From: CAIWCD01 sp043782365
Lineage (GTDB): Bacteria; Myxococcota; Myxococcia; Myxococcales; 40CM-4-68-19
Length of the DNA: 7,675 nt
Assembly: GCA_043782365.1 (NCBI GenBank)
Contig: JAYWAO010000616.1
Span: forward strand, 1-7,675
Direction of reading: 5' to 3'
Made by a program: the position numbers and the translations under genes
The notes under the pieces: model-generated
The model's input: only the letters and a program-made list of their open reading frames with translations
The model's database searches: none
Told to the model about the DNA's origin: nothing
Shown here: positions 1-6,208 of the stretch, piece after piece
Position numbering within the stretch: position 1 is the first letter of the stretch
How the letters are laid out: every line of letters begins with the position of its first letter

Positions 1-1
1 C

Positions 2-841
2 CGCCCCGTCAGCAGCATCGCGACGGGGCCACCTCTGCAAGCAGCTTCCTCCGCAACCCAGCGCCGTCGTCTGAGCCTGGGGGCGATCTCGATCGACCCG
101 CTCACCTTCGCCGAGGCGCTCGACGCCATCTGCGACCTCTGCGCTCGCGGAGAGGGCGGCAGCGTGGTCACTCCCAACGTGGACCACGTGGTGCAGGCCG
201 AGCACGATCCGCGCTTCCGCGGCGCCTACGACCGCGCCAGCCTCTCCCTGGTGGACGGCATGCCGTTGCTCTGGGCAGCCCGCGTGCTCGGCGAGCCGCT
301 GCCCGCGAAGATCAGCGGGTCCGACCTGGTGATGCCGCTGGTGGGCCGGGCCGCGGAGCGAGGGCTGCGGGTCTATCTTCTCGGCGGCGCCGAGGGCGTG
401 GCCGCGCTCGCAGCGGAGAAGATGAAGGAGATGCACCCCAGCTTGATCATCGCGGGCATCGACTCGCCCCGGGTGGACATCAACGGCGGTGAGGCTGGGT
501 ACGCGCCGATCGTCGCCAAGGTGCGCGCGGCCAAGGCCGACCTCGTGCTGCTCGCCCTCGGCGCCCCCAAGCAGGAGATCTTCGCCGACGACTGCACCGC
601 CGCGCTCCGGCCGGCGGTCTGCGTGGGCATCGGCGCGACGCTCGATTTCATCGCCGGCAAGTCGCGGCGGGCCCCGCGCTGGATGCAGCGGGTGGGGCTC
701 GAGTGGCTGCACCGCCTGCTGCAGGAGCCCGGCCGCCTCTGGCGCCGCTACCTGCTCCGCGACCCCGAGTTCGCCGTCATCGTCCTGCGGACCCTGCTGC
801 GGCGACGTGCCGCGCGCAGGTCCGCGGCGATCGGTCCTTAG
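2..841 (+). CDS. WecG/TagA/CpsF family glycosyltransferase (GT26), 5' end outside window
   Basis: Probable membrane-associated glycosyltransferase that adds an N-acetylmannosamine-type sugar to a lipid-linked intermediate during surface polysaccharide synthesis. Numbering from the first visible codon (279 residues), family marks come in the right order: LSLGAISID (24-32) is the usual N-terminal strand; T57 in VTPN, D85 in VDGMP and Q191 in GAPKQE match the Thr/Asp/Gln active-site residues known from TagA, with the Thr-Asp spacing of 28 preserved. A GLEW-x-RLxxEP-xRLxRRY block (232-250) and an Arg-rich tail (264-273) fit the membrane-contacting C-terminus. A GTG at 164 is in frame but would delete conserved N-terminal sequence. 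No ATG, GTG or TTG lies before it in this frame and the frame is open to the window edge, so the true start is probably to the left. The acceptor and sugar cannot be read from sequence. The family is near certain. Confidence 0.93.
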   Translation, partial: RPVSSIATGPPLQAASSATQRRRLSLGAISIDPLTFAEALDAICDLCARGEGGSVVTPNVDHVVQAEHDPRFRGAYDRASLSLVDGMPLLWAARVLGEPLPAKISGSDLVMPLVGRAAERGLRVYLLGGAEGVAALAAEKMKEMHPSLIIAGIDSPRVDINGGEAGYAPIVAKVRAAKADLVLLALGAPKQEIFADDCTAALRPAVCVGIGATLDFIAGKSRRAPRWMQRVGLEWLHRLLQEPGRLWRRYLLRDPEFAVIVLRTLLRRRAARRSAAIGP

Positions 842-887
842 TACCGCCTCGGGCGGCGGCACGTGCAGGGCTGGAGCGTGGCGTCGC

Positions 888-915
888 GGCCGCTGCTCCG
901 GCTGCCGTAGCGGCC
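888..915. repeat. 7-bp inverted repeat (GGCCGCT / AGCGGCC) after the glycosyltransferase
   Basis: Perfect 7-bp arms at 888-894 and 909-915 enclose a 14-nt loop, 47 nt after the glycosyltransferase stop. It could help end that transcript, but no T-run follows, so an intrinsic terminator is not demonstrated. In sequence this GC-rich a 7-bp stem can arise by chance. Confidence 0.3.
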
Positions 916-943
916 TGGCCGCGGGCGCGCGCGTCGCTTTGCC

Positions 944-970
944 GGTAGCCGAGGCCCGACCTCGGCTACC
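944..970. repeat. Perfect 11-bp inverted repeat upstream of the DUF3187-type gene
   Basis: Arms GGTAGCCGAGG (944-954) and CCTCGGCTACC (960-970) are exact reverse complements around a 5-nt loop CCCGA, ending 8 nt before the GTG start at 979. No T-tract follows on either strand, so a classical intrinsic terminator is unlikely. The right arm overlaps the -10-like TACCCT at 967-972, which suits a repressor operator. A transcript from further left would instead form a strong hairpin just before the start codon. A factor-assisted terminator for the upstream gene is the third option. The repeat itself is certain; its role is inferred. Confidence 0.7.
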
Positions 971-972
971 CT
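967..972 (+). promoter_or_regulatory. Putative -10 box TACCCT, six bases before the GTG start
   Basis: TACCCT fits the TAnnnT form of a -10 element, and the six bases GCCCGC separate it from the GTG at 979, which would put the transcript start at or next to the start codon. I see no good -35 hexamer at 16-18 bp and no Shine-Dalgarno sequence. The call rests on the similar arrangement before the regulator gene and the methyltransferase gene. Confidence 0.35.
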
Positions 973-978
973 GCCCGC

Positions 979-2127
979 GTGCAATGGCCTGCGCGGCTCG
1001 CCGCCCTCCTCCTGCTCGCGGCCACGCTCTCGACCGCGCGCGCGCGCGCCGCCGAGACCGCCGCGCCCGCACCCATCCGCGGCCCGCTCGGCCTGCGCAT
1101 CCAAGGGGTGCTGCGCGAGCTGTTCCTCGACCCGATCCTCCTCGACGCGCGCCCGCTGGAAGGCAGCCGCCCGGTGTTCGACCTGCGCTGGGCGGTGGCC
1201 AACTCGTGGAACCTGCCGATGCAGATCTACGACGGCGGCGCGCTGGTCGATCAGCTCCTCGACGAACAGGCCGACTCGCTGACCGCCTCGGTGCGCACGC
1301 CCTGGTCCTTCCTGCTGGACGCGGGCCCGCGCCTGCCGGGGAGCTCGCGGGGGCTCTGGGAGCGGCTCTCGACGCAGCTCGAGTACCGCGCCACGCTGCA
1401 CTGGGGCGGCTGGAGCGACCGACCCATCGAGGGCTGGCACTGGCTGACGGGCGCCTTCAACTACGAGCGCAACGTCTACCCCCGAAACCAGGTGCACCTG
1501 CTGCTGCGCGACTCGAACGGCGTGACCTTCTTCGAGCTCGACAAGGCCACGCTCGCCCCGGGCGACCTGGTGGTCCGCACGCAGCTCGTCCTCTACGAGA
1601 GCGCCGACACAGCGCTCTCCGCGCGCGTCGACGTGAAGCTCCCGCTCGGCAAGACCAACCGGGCCGCGACCTCGGGCGGCGTCGATGCAGCCGCGACGGT
1701 CGCCGCCAGCGCAAGAGTGTTACCCAGGCTGACGCTGCACGGGCAGCTCGCCGCGGCGGTGTATTCCAACTTCGCCGCCGACCTCGCGCTGCAGCCGAAC
1801 CGCTGGCACCTCTTCGCCGACCTCTCCGCGCAGGTGCACCTCGGGCCCGTCGACGCGTTCGTCGAGGACCGCGTCGCCTCGGCGCTGCTGCAGGGCGAGT
1901 GGCTGCGCCTGCCGTTCCTCGGCGACAACGGGTACCTCTCCAGCGGCCTCGCCGCGGACTTCCGGCCGCACAACCAGATCTCCTTCGGGCTGCGCTTTCG
2001 GGAGTGGACGGCGTGGCTCTCGGAGGACTTCACGCCAGGGAAGAATCCGCACTCGCTGCTGCAGATCTTGTACGTGAGCAACTCGCCGGACGTGGCGGTG
2101 GGGCTGTCGTGGAGGCGCGCGCTGTAG
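979..2127 (+). CDS. Secreted probable outer-membrane beta-barrel protein, DUF3187-like
   Basis: Protein of 382 residues with no assigned biochemical role. It opens with a signal peptide: R6, a hydrophobic stretch LAALLLLAATL (7-17) and a likely AxA cleavage site ARA at 22-24. The rest has alternating polar/hydrophobic strands rich in aromatic residues, no internal hydrophobic helix and no catalytic motif, as expected of an outer-membrane barrel. The IEGWH segment (150-154), YPRNQ (167-171), the strand ARVDVKLPLGK (215-225) and the late NSPDVAVGLSW (368-378) resemble DUF3187 proteins; this is a recalled family resemblance, not a search. The start is GTG, with no visible ribosome binding site but a -10-like box just upstream; it places the signal peptide exactly at the N-terminus. 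It lies 137 nt after the glycosyltransferase and 98 nt before the regulator, each apparently separately expressed. Protein reality and export are firm; the family label is moderate. Confidence 0.82.
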   Translation: MQWPARLAALLLLAATLSTARARAAETAAPAPIRGPLGLRIQGVLRELFLDPILLDARPLEGSRPVFDLRWAVANSWNLPMQIYDGGALVDQLLDEQADSLTASVRTPWSFLLDAGPRLPGSSRGLWERLSTQLEYRATLHWGGWSDRPIEGWHWLTGAFNYERNVYPRNQVHLLLRDSNGVTFFELDKATLAPGDLVVRTQLVLYESADTALSARVDVKLPLGKTNRAATSGGVDAAATVAASARVLPRLTLHGQLAAAVYSNFAADLALQPNRWHLFADLSAQVHLGPVDAFVEDRVASALLQGEWLRLPFLGDNGYLSSGLAADFRPHNQISFGLRFREWTAWLSEDFTPGKNPHSLLQILYVSNSPDVAVGLSWRRAL

Positions 2128-2190
2128 GGCGACCCTCCCTCCAGTTTCGTCCCCCTTCCGCGGCGGTCCGACATCTTTGTCGCTTCCCGC

Positions 2191-2219
2191 TTGCGAGCTC
2201 CCCAGCCCGCTGCTAACCC
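2191..2219 (+). promoter_or_regulatory. Putative sigma70-type promoter of the sigma54-activator gene
   Basis: TTGCGA (2191-2196) and TAACCC (2214-2219) are separated by exactly 17 bp, and a TG one base before the -10 gives an extended -10 (TGCTAACCC). The six bases TCCGGC then lead into ATG at 2226, so transcription would begin at or within a base or two of the start codon, giving a leaderless message. No Shine-Dalgarno sequence is present. A pyrimidine-rich stretch (about 2132-2160) lies upstream. The -10 is imperfect (C at its last position), so this is a candidate. Confidence 0.5.
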
Positions 2220-2225
2220 TCCGGC

Positions 2226-3794
2226 ATGCCGAAGCGCTCCGGAGAAGCCCGCGAAGACCTGAAGCTCCTCGCCGCCCTCGAAGGCGTGGGCCGCGTCCTC
2301 GGCAGCGCCACCGAGCTGCGCTCCGGGTTCGAGCGCGCGCTCGAGCGGCTCGAGGCCAGCCAGGGCATCATCCGCGGCGCCGTCTTCCTGCTGCACGAGG
2401 ACACCGGTGAGCTTCAAGTAGACGCCGCCCTCGGGCTCACCGCCGAGGGCCAGCGGGCCCGCTACAAGCGCGGCGAGGGCCTGCTCGGCCGCGTGGTGCA
2501 GAGCGGCCGCCCGGTGATCATCCCGGCCACGGGCAAGGAGCCGATGGTGATGGACCGGGCCTTCCAGCGGCGGCGCACCTCGGTGCCCGAGGCGAGCTTC
2601 GTGGCCGTGCCGATCATGGTCGATCGCAAGGCGGTGGGCGCGCTCGCGGTGGACTATCCGCCGGGCAGCCGGGATCTCGAGACCGCGGCCCACGTGCTGG
2701 CGGTGGTGGCCACCATGATGGCGCAGGCGGTGCGCGCCCAGGGCCGCATCGAGGAGGAGCGCGGCCGCCTGCTGCGCGAGAACAAGAGCCTGCGCACGGA
2801 GTTGGAGGACAAGTACGACCTCTCCAACATCGTCGGCACCAGCGGCCCGATGCGGCAGGTCTACGAGCAGATCGCGCAGGTCGCGCAGAGCAGCACCACC
2901 GCGCTGATCCGCGGCGAGTCGGGCACCGGCAAGGAGTTGATCGCCCACGCCATCCACTACTCGTCGCCGAGGGCGAAGAAGCCGTTCGTCAAGGTGAGCT
3001 GCGCCGCGCTGCCCGATGCGCTGATCGAATCGGAGCTGTTCGGCTACGAGCGCGGCGCCTTCACCGGGGCCGACGCGCGCAAGCGCGGCCGCTTCGAGCT
3101 GGCCCACGGCGGCACGCTCTTCCTCGACGAGATCGGCGAGCTGAACCTGGCCACCCAGGTGAAGCTCCTGCGCGTCTTGCAGGAGGGCGAGTTCGAGCGC
3201 CTCGGCGGCACCGAGACGCTGAAGGTGGACGTGCGGCTGATCACCGCGACGAACCGCGATCTCGAGCTGGCGATGAAGGAGCGGCAGTTCCGCGAGGATC
3301 TGTACTACCGGCTCAACGTCTTCTCGATCTTCGTCCCGCCGCTGCGCGACCGGCGGCCCGACGTGATGCTGCTCGCCGACCACTTCCTCCTCGAGTATTC
3401 GCGCAAGCACCACAAGCGGATCCGCCGCATCGCCACGCCGGCGATCGACATGCTGATGAGCTACCACTGGCCCGGCAACGTGCGCGAGCTGGAGAACACC
3501 ATCGAGCGCGCGGTGCTCACCTGCGACGGGCAGGTGATCCACGGCCACGACCTGCCCCCGGCCCTGCAGACCGCCGAAGCCTCGGGCACGGTGATGCAGA
3601 CCTCGCTCACCGACGCGGTCGAGAAGTACGAGAAGGACCTCATCCTCGACGCGCTCAAGAGCGCCCGCGGCAACCGCGCGCGGGCGGCGAGGCTCCTCGG
3701 CTCCACCGAGCGGATCATCGGCTACAAGGTGGGCAAGTACGCGATCGAGCCGAGGCGCTTCTCCCCGCCAGTCGCGGGACGCAGACAGACCTAG
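2226..3794 (+). CDS. GAF-domain sigma54-dependent transcriptional activator (NifA-like architecture)
   Basis: Enhancer-binding protein of 522 residues that would hydrolyse ATP to remodel sigma54 RNA polymerase into an open complex. Domain order: GAF sensor (about 12-168); charged coiled-coil linker (about 172-196); AAA+ domain (about 200-430) with Walker A GESGTGKE (230-237), the sigma54-contacting loop GAFTGA (277-282), Walker B TLFLDE (297-302), arginine-finger region REDLYYRLNVF (356-366) and sensor II WPGNVREL (415-422); then a C-terminal helix-turn-helix with GNRARAARLLG (482-492) and TERIIGYKV (494-502), a form typical of NifA-type activators. There is no receiver domain with a phospho-acceptor Asp, so control is probably by ligand or protein binding to the GAF domain; the ligand is unknown. 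A nitrogen-fixation role should not be assumed, since myxobacteria carry many such regulators and no nif genes are near. The stop overlaps the convergent glgC stop by 4 bp. Activity class is certain, targets unknown. Confidence 0.96.
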   Translation: MPKRSGEAREDLKLLAALEGVGRVLGSATELRSGFERALERLEASQGIIRGAVFLLHEDTGELQVDAALGLTAEGQRARYKRGEGLLGRVVQSGRPVIIPATGKEPMVMDRAFQRRRTSVPEASFVAVPIMVDRKAVGALAVDYPPGSRDLETAAHVLAVVATMMAQAVRAQGRIEEERGRLLRENKSLRTELEDKYDLSNIVGTSGPMRQVYEQIAQVAQSSTTALIRGESGTGKELIAHAIHYSSPRAKKPFVKVSCAALPDALIESELFGYERGAFTGADARKRGRFELAHGGTLFLDEIGELNLATQVKLLRVLQEGEFERLGGTETLKVDVRLITATNRDLELAMKERQFREDLYYRLNVFSIFVPPLRDRRPDVMLLADHFLLEYSRKHHKRIRRIATPAIDMLMSYHWPGNVRELENTIERAVLTCDGQVIHGHDLPPALQTAEASGTVMQTSLTDAVEKYEKDLILDALKSARGNRARAARLLGSTERIIGYKVGKYAIEPRRFSPPVAGRRQT

Positions 3795-5062
3795 ATCACC
3801 GTCCCATCGGGGATGATCGCGTTCTTCTCGACCACCACGATGCCCTCGTGGATGGCCCAACCTGGACCTTCCGCCTCTTTGTGCGCGTGCTCGTTCAAGA
3901 TGCGGACGTTCTTTCCAATGCGCGCGTTCTTGTCGATGATCGCGTTCTCGATCCGCGAGCCCTCGCCGATGCCGAACGGAGGCGCGCCGGGCGGGGCCTC
4001 GGGTGCGTTCGCGTCCACGCCCATCACCAGCACGCGCTTGAGCACGGCGTAGCGCACCGAGGCCCGCACTCCGATCACGGCCTCTTCGAGCACCGAGCCC
4101 TTCACGAACGTCCCGTCGGCGAGGATGCAGCGGGTGAACTTGCTGTTGTCGATCGTCGCGCCTGGCAGGTAGCGCGGGTGGGTATAGAAGGGCCATCTAT
4201 TGTCGTTGAAGTCGAACGGCGGCGGGTCGCGCACCAGGTCCATGTGCGTGTCGAAGAACGACTTGATGGTCCCGATGTCGCGCCAATACCCGTCGAAGAA
4301 GTGGGCCTGCACCTTGCTGGTCCTGGCCGCGAGCGGGATGACATCGCCGCCGAAGTCCTGCAGGTTGTTGTCGAGCGCCTCTCTCAATGCCGCCTTGTCG
4401 AAGAGATAGAGCCCCATCGAGCCCAGGAAGGGCCGGTCGGCGCCGGCGTTCCAGCGCTTGAGCAGGCCCGGGTCGGCCTCCATCCCCGCGCGGGCGGCCT
4501 TGTCCTTGGGCTTCTCGCGGAACTCGACCACGCGGCCGGTGGGATCGACCCGCACGGCGCCGAAGCCCTCGATCTCCTCCTCGGAGCAGGGCAGCACCGA
4601 GAGCGTGACGCGCGCGCCGCTCTCGAGGTGGTCGGCGAGCATGGCGCGGTAGTCCATCTTGTACATGTGGTCGCCGGAGAGGATCAGCACCAGGTCACCG
4701 GGCGTGGCGAGGAGCTCCTCGAGGTTGCGCCTGACCGCATCGGCGGTGCCCTGGAACCACTTTTGGTTGCCCGGGGTCTGCTGCGCCGCCAGCAGGTGGA
4801 CGCTGCCTCCTGAGAACTGGTCGAACTTGTAGGTGCTCGCGATGTGCCGGTGCAGCGACGTCGAGTTGAACTGCGTCAGCACGAACATGCGCTTCATGCC
4901 CGAGTTGATCGCGTTGCTGATCGGGATGTCGATCAGCCGGTACTTGCCGGCGAGCGGCACCGCGGGCTTGGCCCGCATCTTGGTGAGCGGCTCGAGGCGC
5001 TGGCCGCGCCCGCCGCCGAGGATCACCACCGTCACATCCTTCGCCCGATCGATGACGCGCAT
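3791..5062 (-). CDS. glgC: Glucose-1-phosphate adenylyltransferase (ADP-glucose pyrophosphorylase)
   Basis: Cytoplasmic enzyme converting ATP and glucose-1-phosphate to ADP-glucose and pyrophosphate, the committed step of bacterial glycogen synthesis. The 423 residues show the nucleotide-binding loop LGGGRGQRLEPLT (15-27), KPAVPLAGKYRLIDIP (32-47), GTADAVR (105-111), the metal/substrate segment SGDHMYKMDY (129-138), the glucose-phosphate site EFREKP (180-185), GSMGLYLF (214-221) and YWRDIGT (259-265), then a left-handed beta-helix C-terminal domain. That domain carries IIDKNARIGKNV (375-386) and ends GIVVVEKNAIIPDGTVI, resembling cyanobacterial and plant enzymes; K378 and K413 sit where those enzymes have 3-phosphoglycerate-binding lysines. 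ATG at 5062 is chosen because AGGAG stands 7 nt upstream and the protein begins right before the catalytic fold; the frame is open to 5365, but the extra residues are non-homologous. It converges with the regulator and lies 306 nt behind the hydrolase. Confidence 0.97.
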   Translation of the reverse strand: MRVIDRAKDVTVVILGGGRGQRLEPLTKMRAKPAVPLAGKYRLIDIPISNAINSGMKRMFVLTQFNSTSLHRHIASTYKFDQFSGGSVHLLAAQQTPGNQKWFQGTADAVRRNLEELLATPGDLVLILSGDHMYKMDYRAMLADHLESGARVTLSVLPCSEEEIEGFGAVRVDPTGRVVEFREKPKDKAARAGMEADPGLLKRWNAGADRPFLGSMGLYLFDKAALREALDNNLQDFGGDVIPLAARTSKVQAHFFDGYWRDIGTIKSFFDTHMDLVRDPPPFDFNDNRWPFYTHPRYLPGATIDNSKFTRCILADGTFVKGSVLEEAVIGVRASVRYAVLKRVLVMGVDANAPEAPPGAPPFGIGEGSRIENAIIDKNARIGKNVRILNEHAHKEAEGPGWAIHEGIVVVEKNAIIPDGTVI

Positions 5063-5069
5063 GAACCGG

Positions 5070-5074
5070 CTCCT
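5070..5074 (-). promoter_or_regulatory. glgC ribosome binding site AGGAG
   Basis: AGGAG on the minus strand, seven bases before ATG 5062-5060. It fixes the glgC start against the longer open frame. It is one of the few clear Shine-Dalgarno sequences in the window, which contrasts with the starts at 979 and 2226. Its first two bases fall inside the palindrome at 5073-5096. Confidence 0.75.
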
Positions 5075-5096
5075 GGTTGGTCTGGACCCAAACCAG
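5073..5096. repeat. Imperfect palindrome in the glgC leader
   Basis: On the plus strand CTGGTTGGTC (5073-5082) and GACC-CA-AACCAG (5085-5096) are inverted copies except for two extra bases (CA) in the right arm, around a TG centre. It lies just upstream of glgC and touches its ribosome binding site. It could be a DNA operator, or an RNA stem (outer arms CTGGTT/AACCAG) that partly masks the site. No neighbouring gene says which. Confidence 0.55.
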
Positions 5097-5368
5097 AGCA
5101 CAAGAGCGCCGCGGACGCTCGCGGTTACCGACGACGCGACCCATCGTCGCGGCGGGCTGGCCCCGGGCCATTTCAGCCGCCTTGGGCAGGTAGGTGCCGT
5201 CGAACGAGACCGTCCAGCTGAACCGCGTGCGCTGCGGCTGGCCCGCGGAGACGAGCGGTGCTGCAGGGGGCGCGGGGCTCGGCCGTCTGCGCCGCGTCCC
5301 AGCTGCGAGACAGGGTGTCGCGCTGGCGCCACGGCTTCGGGCGCAGGAGCGCCGGGGCGCAGCATTCG

Positions 5369-6196
5369 CTAGTCGTCGAGCTCCAGCGAGCTGCCATCGC
5401 CCTCGTCGAGCTCGAGCTCCACGACCTCGCCGTCGCCCTGTTCGTCGGCGTCGGCGCGCGGTGCAGCGAGCTGCGGACGGCCTGCCCGCAGCCACTCGGC
5501 GACCACCCGGCCCAGCTCCACTGCGCCGCGCCGGAAGCCGTGGTCCGCGTGCGCGATCACCTCCACCCGCGCCAGGTCACCGAGCGGCTCCAGCCATTTC
5601 TGTAACACCTGGCGATCGCAGAGCGGGTCGCGCTGCGCGCACACCACCAGGACGGGCTTGCGTAGCAGGGCGAGCGCCGACAGGTCGCACAGCTGCGTCG
5701 GCGGCGCCACCAGCACCAGGCGCGCCCACCGTGCGTCGGCCTGGTCGGCCACCGCGACGCAGGCGCCGAACGAGTAGCCGATCGCGCAGAGGCCACTGCC
5801 GGGGTCGGTAACCGATTCAGTCGTCGCGCCCGCCGTCTCGGCCAGCTGCGCTCCGGCCGCGCGCAGGTCGGCCACTTCATCGGCGAGCGCCGCGAGCTCG
5901 AGGCGCGGGAGCGCGCCGCCCCACTCCTCTTCTGGGGCGCCCTGGTGCCTGCTCTGGCCCTGGCTCGCGCCCACGCCTCGATAGTCGAATCGCAGCGTCG
6001 GGTGGCCCGCGCGGGTGAGCGCCCAGGCGAGCTCGTTGATCACCGGCACGGTCATGCTGCCGCCGAGCGCCGGGTGCGGCGCCGCGATCACGCAAGCGGG
6101 TCCGCGGACGCCCCGGTGATAGAGCCCGTCGAGGACGAGGTCGCCCTCGGTGCGGATGGCGACGGAGCGCTCGAGAAACTGGCCCGGGGCGACCAT
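5369..6196 (-). CDS. Alpha/beta hydrolase (COG2945-like) with acidic C-terminal tail
   Basis: Cytoplasmic serine hydrolase of 275 residues, substrate unknown. No signal peptide is visible. The fold marks are present: oxyanion-region HPALGGSM (41-48), LRFDYRGVGASQG (68-80) as in COG2945-type small hydrolases, nucleophile elbow GYSFGA (140-145, Ser142), acid CAQRDPLCD (186-194, Asp190 or Asp194) and catalytic His219 in ADHGF. The last 30 or so residues (about 247-275) lie beyond the hydrolase fold and are almost wholly Asp/Glu/Gly/Leu, ending LELDD; this probably disordered acidic tail is not a usual family feature. ATG 6196 lies 12 nt after the methyltransferase stop with a weak GGGG-containing ribosome binding site, so the two are very likely cotranscribed. 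Esterase, thioesterase or dienelactone-type activities are all possible. The fold is secure, the function is not. Confidence 0.9.
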   Translation of the reverse strand: MVAPGQFLERSVAIRTEGDLVLDGLYHRGVRGPACVIAAPHPALGGSMTVPVINELAWALTRAGHPTLRFDYRGVGASQGQSRHQGAPEEEWGGALPRLELAALADEVADLRAAGAQLAETAGATTESVTDPGSGLCAIGYSFGACVAVADQADARWARLVLVAPPTQLCDLSALALLRKPVLVVCAQRDPLCDRQVLQKWLEPLGDLARVEVIAHADHGFRRGAVELGRVVAEWLRAGRPQLAAPRADADEQGDGEVVELELDEGDGSSLELDD

Positions 6197-6208
6197 GGCG
6201 GCGCCCCG

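Larger units (their letters stand above)
5063..5368. other. 306-nt gap between hydrolase and glgC; leader region with coding-like bias
   Basis: No complete convincing gene. Next to glgC lie the ribosome binding site, the palindrome at 5073-5096 and a small 6-bp stem (CGCGAC 5135-5140 / GTCGCG 5146-5151, loop CCATC). Further out, minus-strand codon use looks gene-like. From about 5368 to 5265 one frame has almost all G/C third positions (it reads LLRPKPWRQRDTLSRSW). From about 5270 to 5175 a different frame does (it reads RFSWTVSFDGTYLPKAAE). The switch falls at a run of five C (plus-strand GGGGG about 5265-5270). This could be a decayed or frameshifted small gene, or chance in GC-rich DNA. 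I recognise no family in it. A glgC promoter may also lie here, but I find no convincing -35/-10 pair. Confidence 0.45.

Noticed and set aside
164..841. GTG at 164 as the start of the glycosyltransferase
   Set aside because: Upstream in-frame sequence encodes the conserved LSLGAISID strand and following helix of this family, so the protein must start earlier, probably left of the window.
489..2216. 575-codon open frame on the plus strand
   Set aside because: It overlaps the glycosyltransferase and the whole beta-barrel gene in another frame. Its Arg/Pro/Ala-rich composition is a frame-shifted reading of GC-rich codons.
2226..3794. Assignment as the nitrogen-fixation regulator NifA
   Set aside because: GAF-AAA-HTH architecture and the HTH resemble NifA, but no nif genes are near and this architecture serves many roles. 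The symbol is withheld.
1593..4196. 867-codon open frame on the minus strand
   Set aside because: It lies antisense to the beta-barrel and sigma54-activator genes and runs into glgC out of frame. Its product is Arg/Ala/Leu/His-rich with no motif, while the plus strand encodes clear conserved domains. This is typical of antisense frames in GC-rich DNA.
3848..4813. 321-codon open frame on the plus strand
   Set aside because: Antisense to the conserved core of glgC, with a composition typical of a shadow frame.
5063..5365. Longer glgC start giving an extra 101 N-terminal residues
   Set aside because: The extension is Arg/Pro/Ser-rich and unlike the family, whereas ATG 5062 has a well-spaced AGGAG and begins just before the nucleotide-binding strand.
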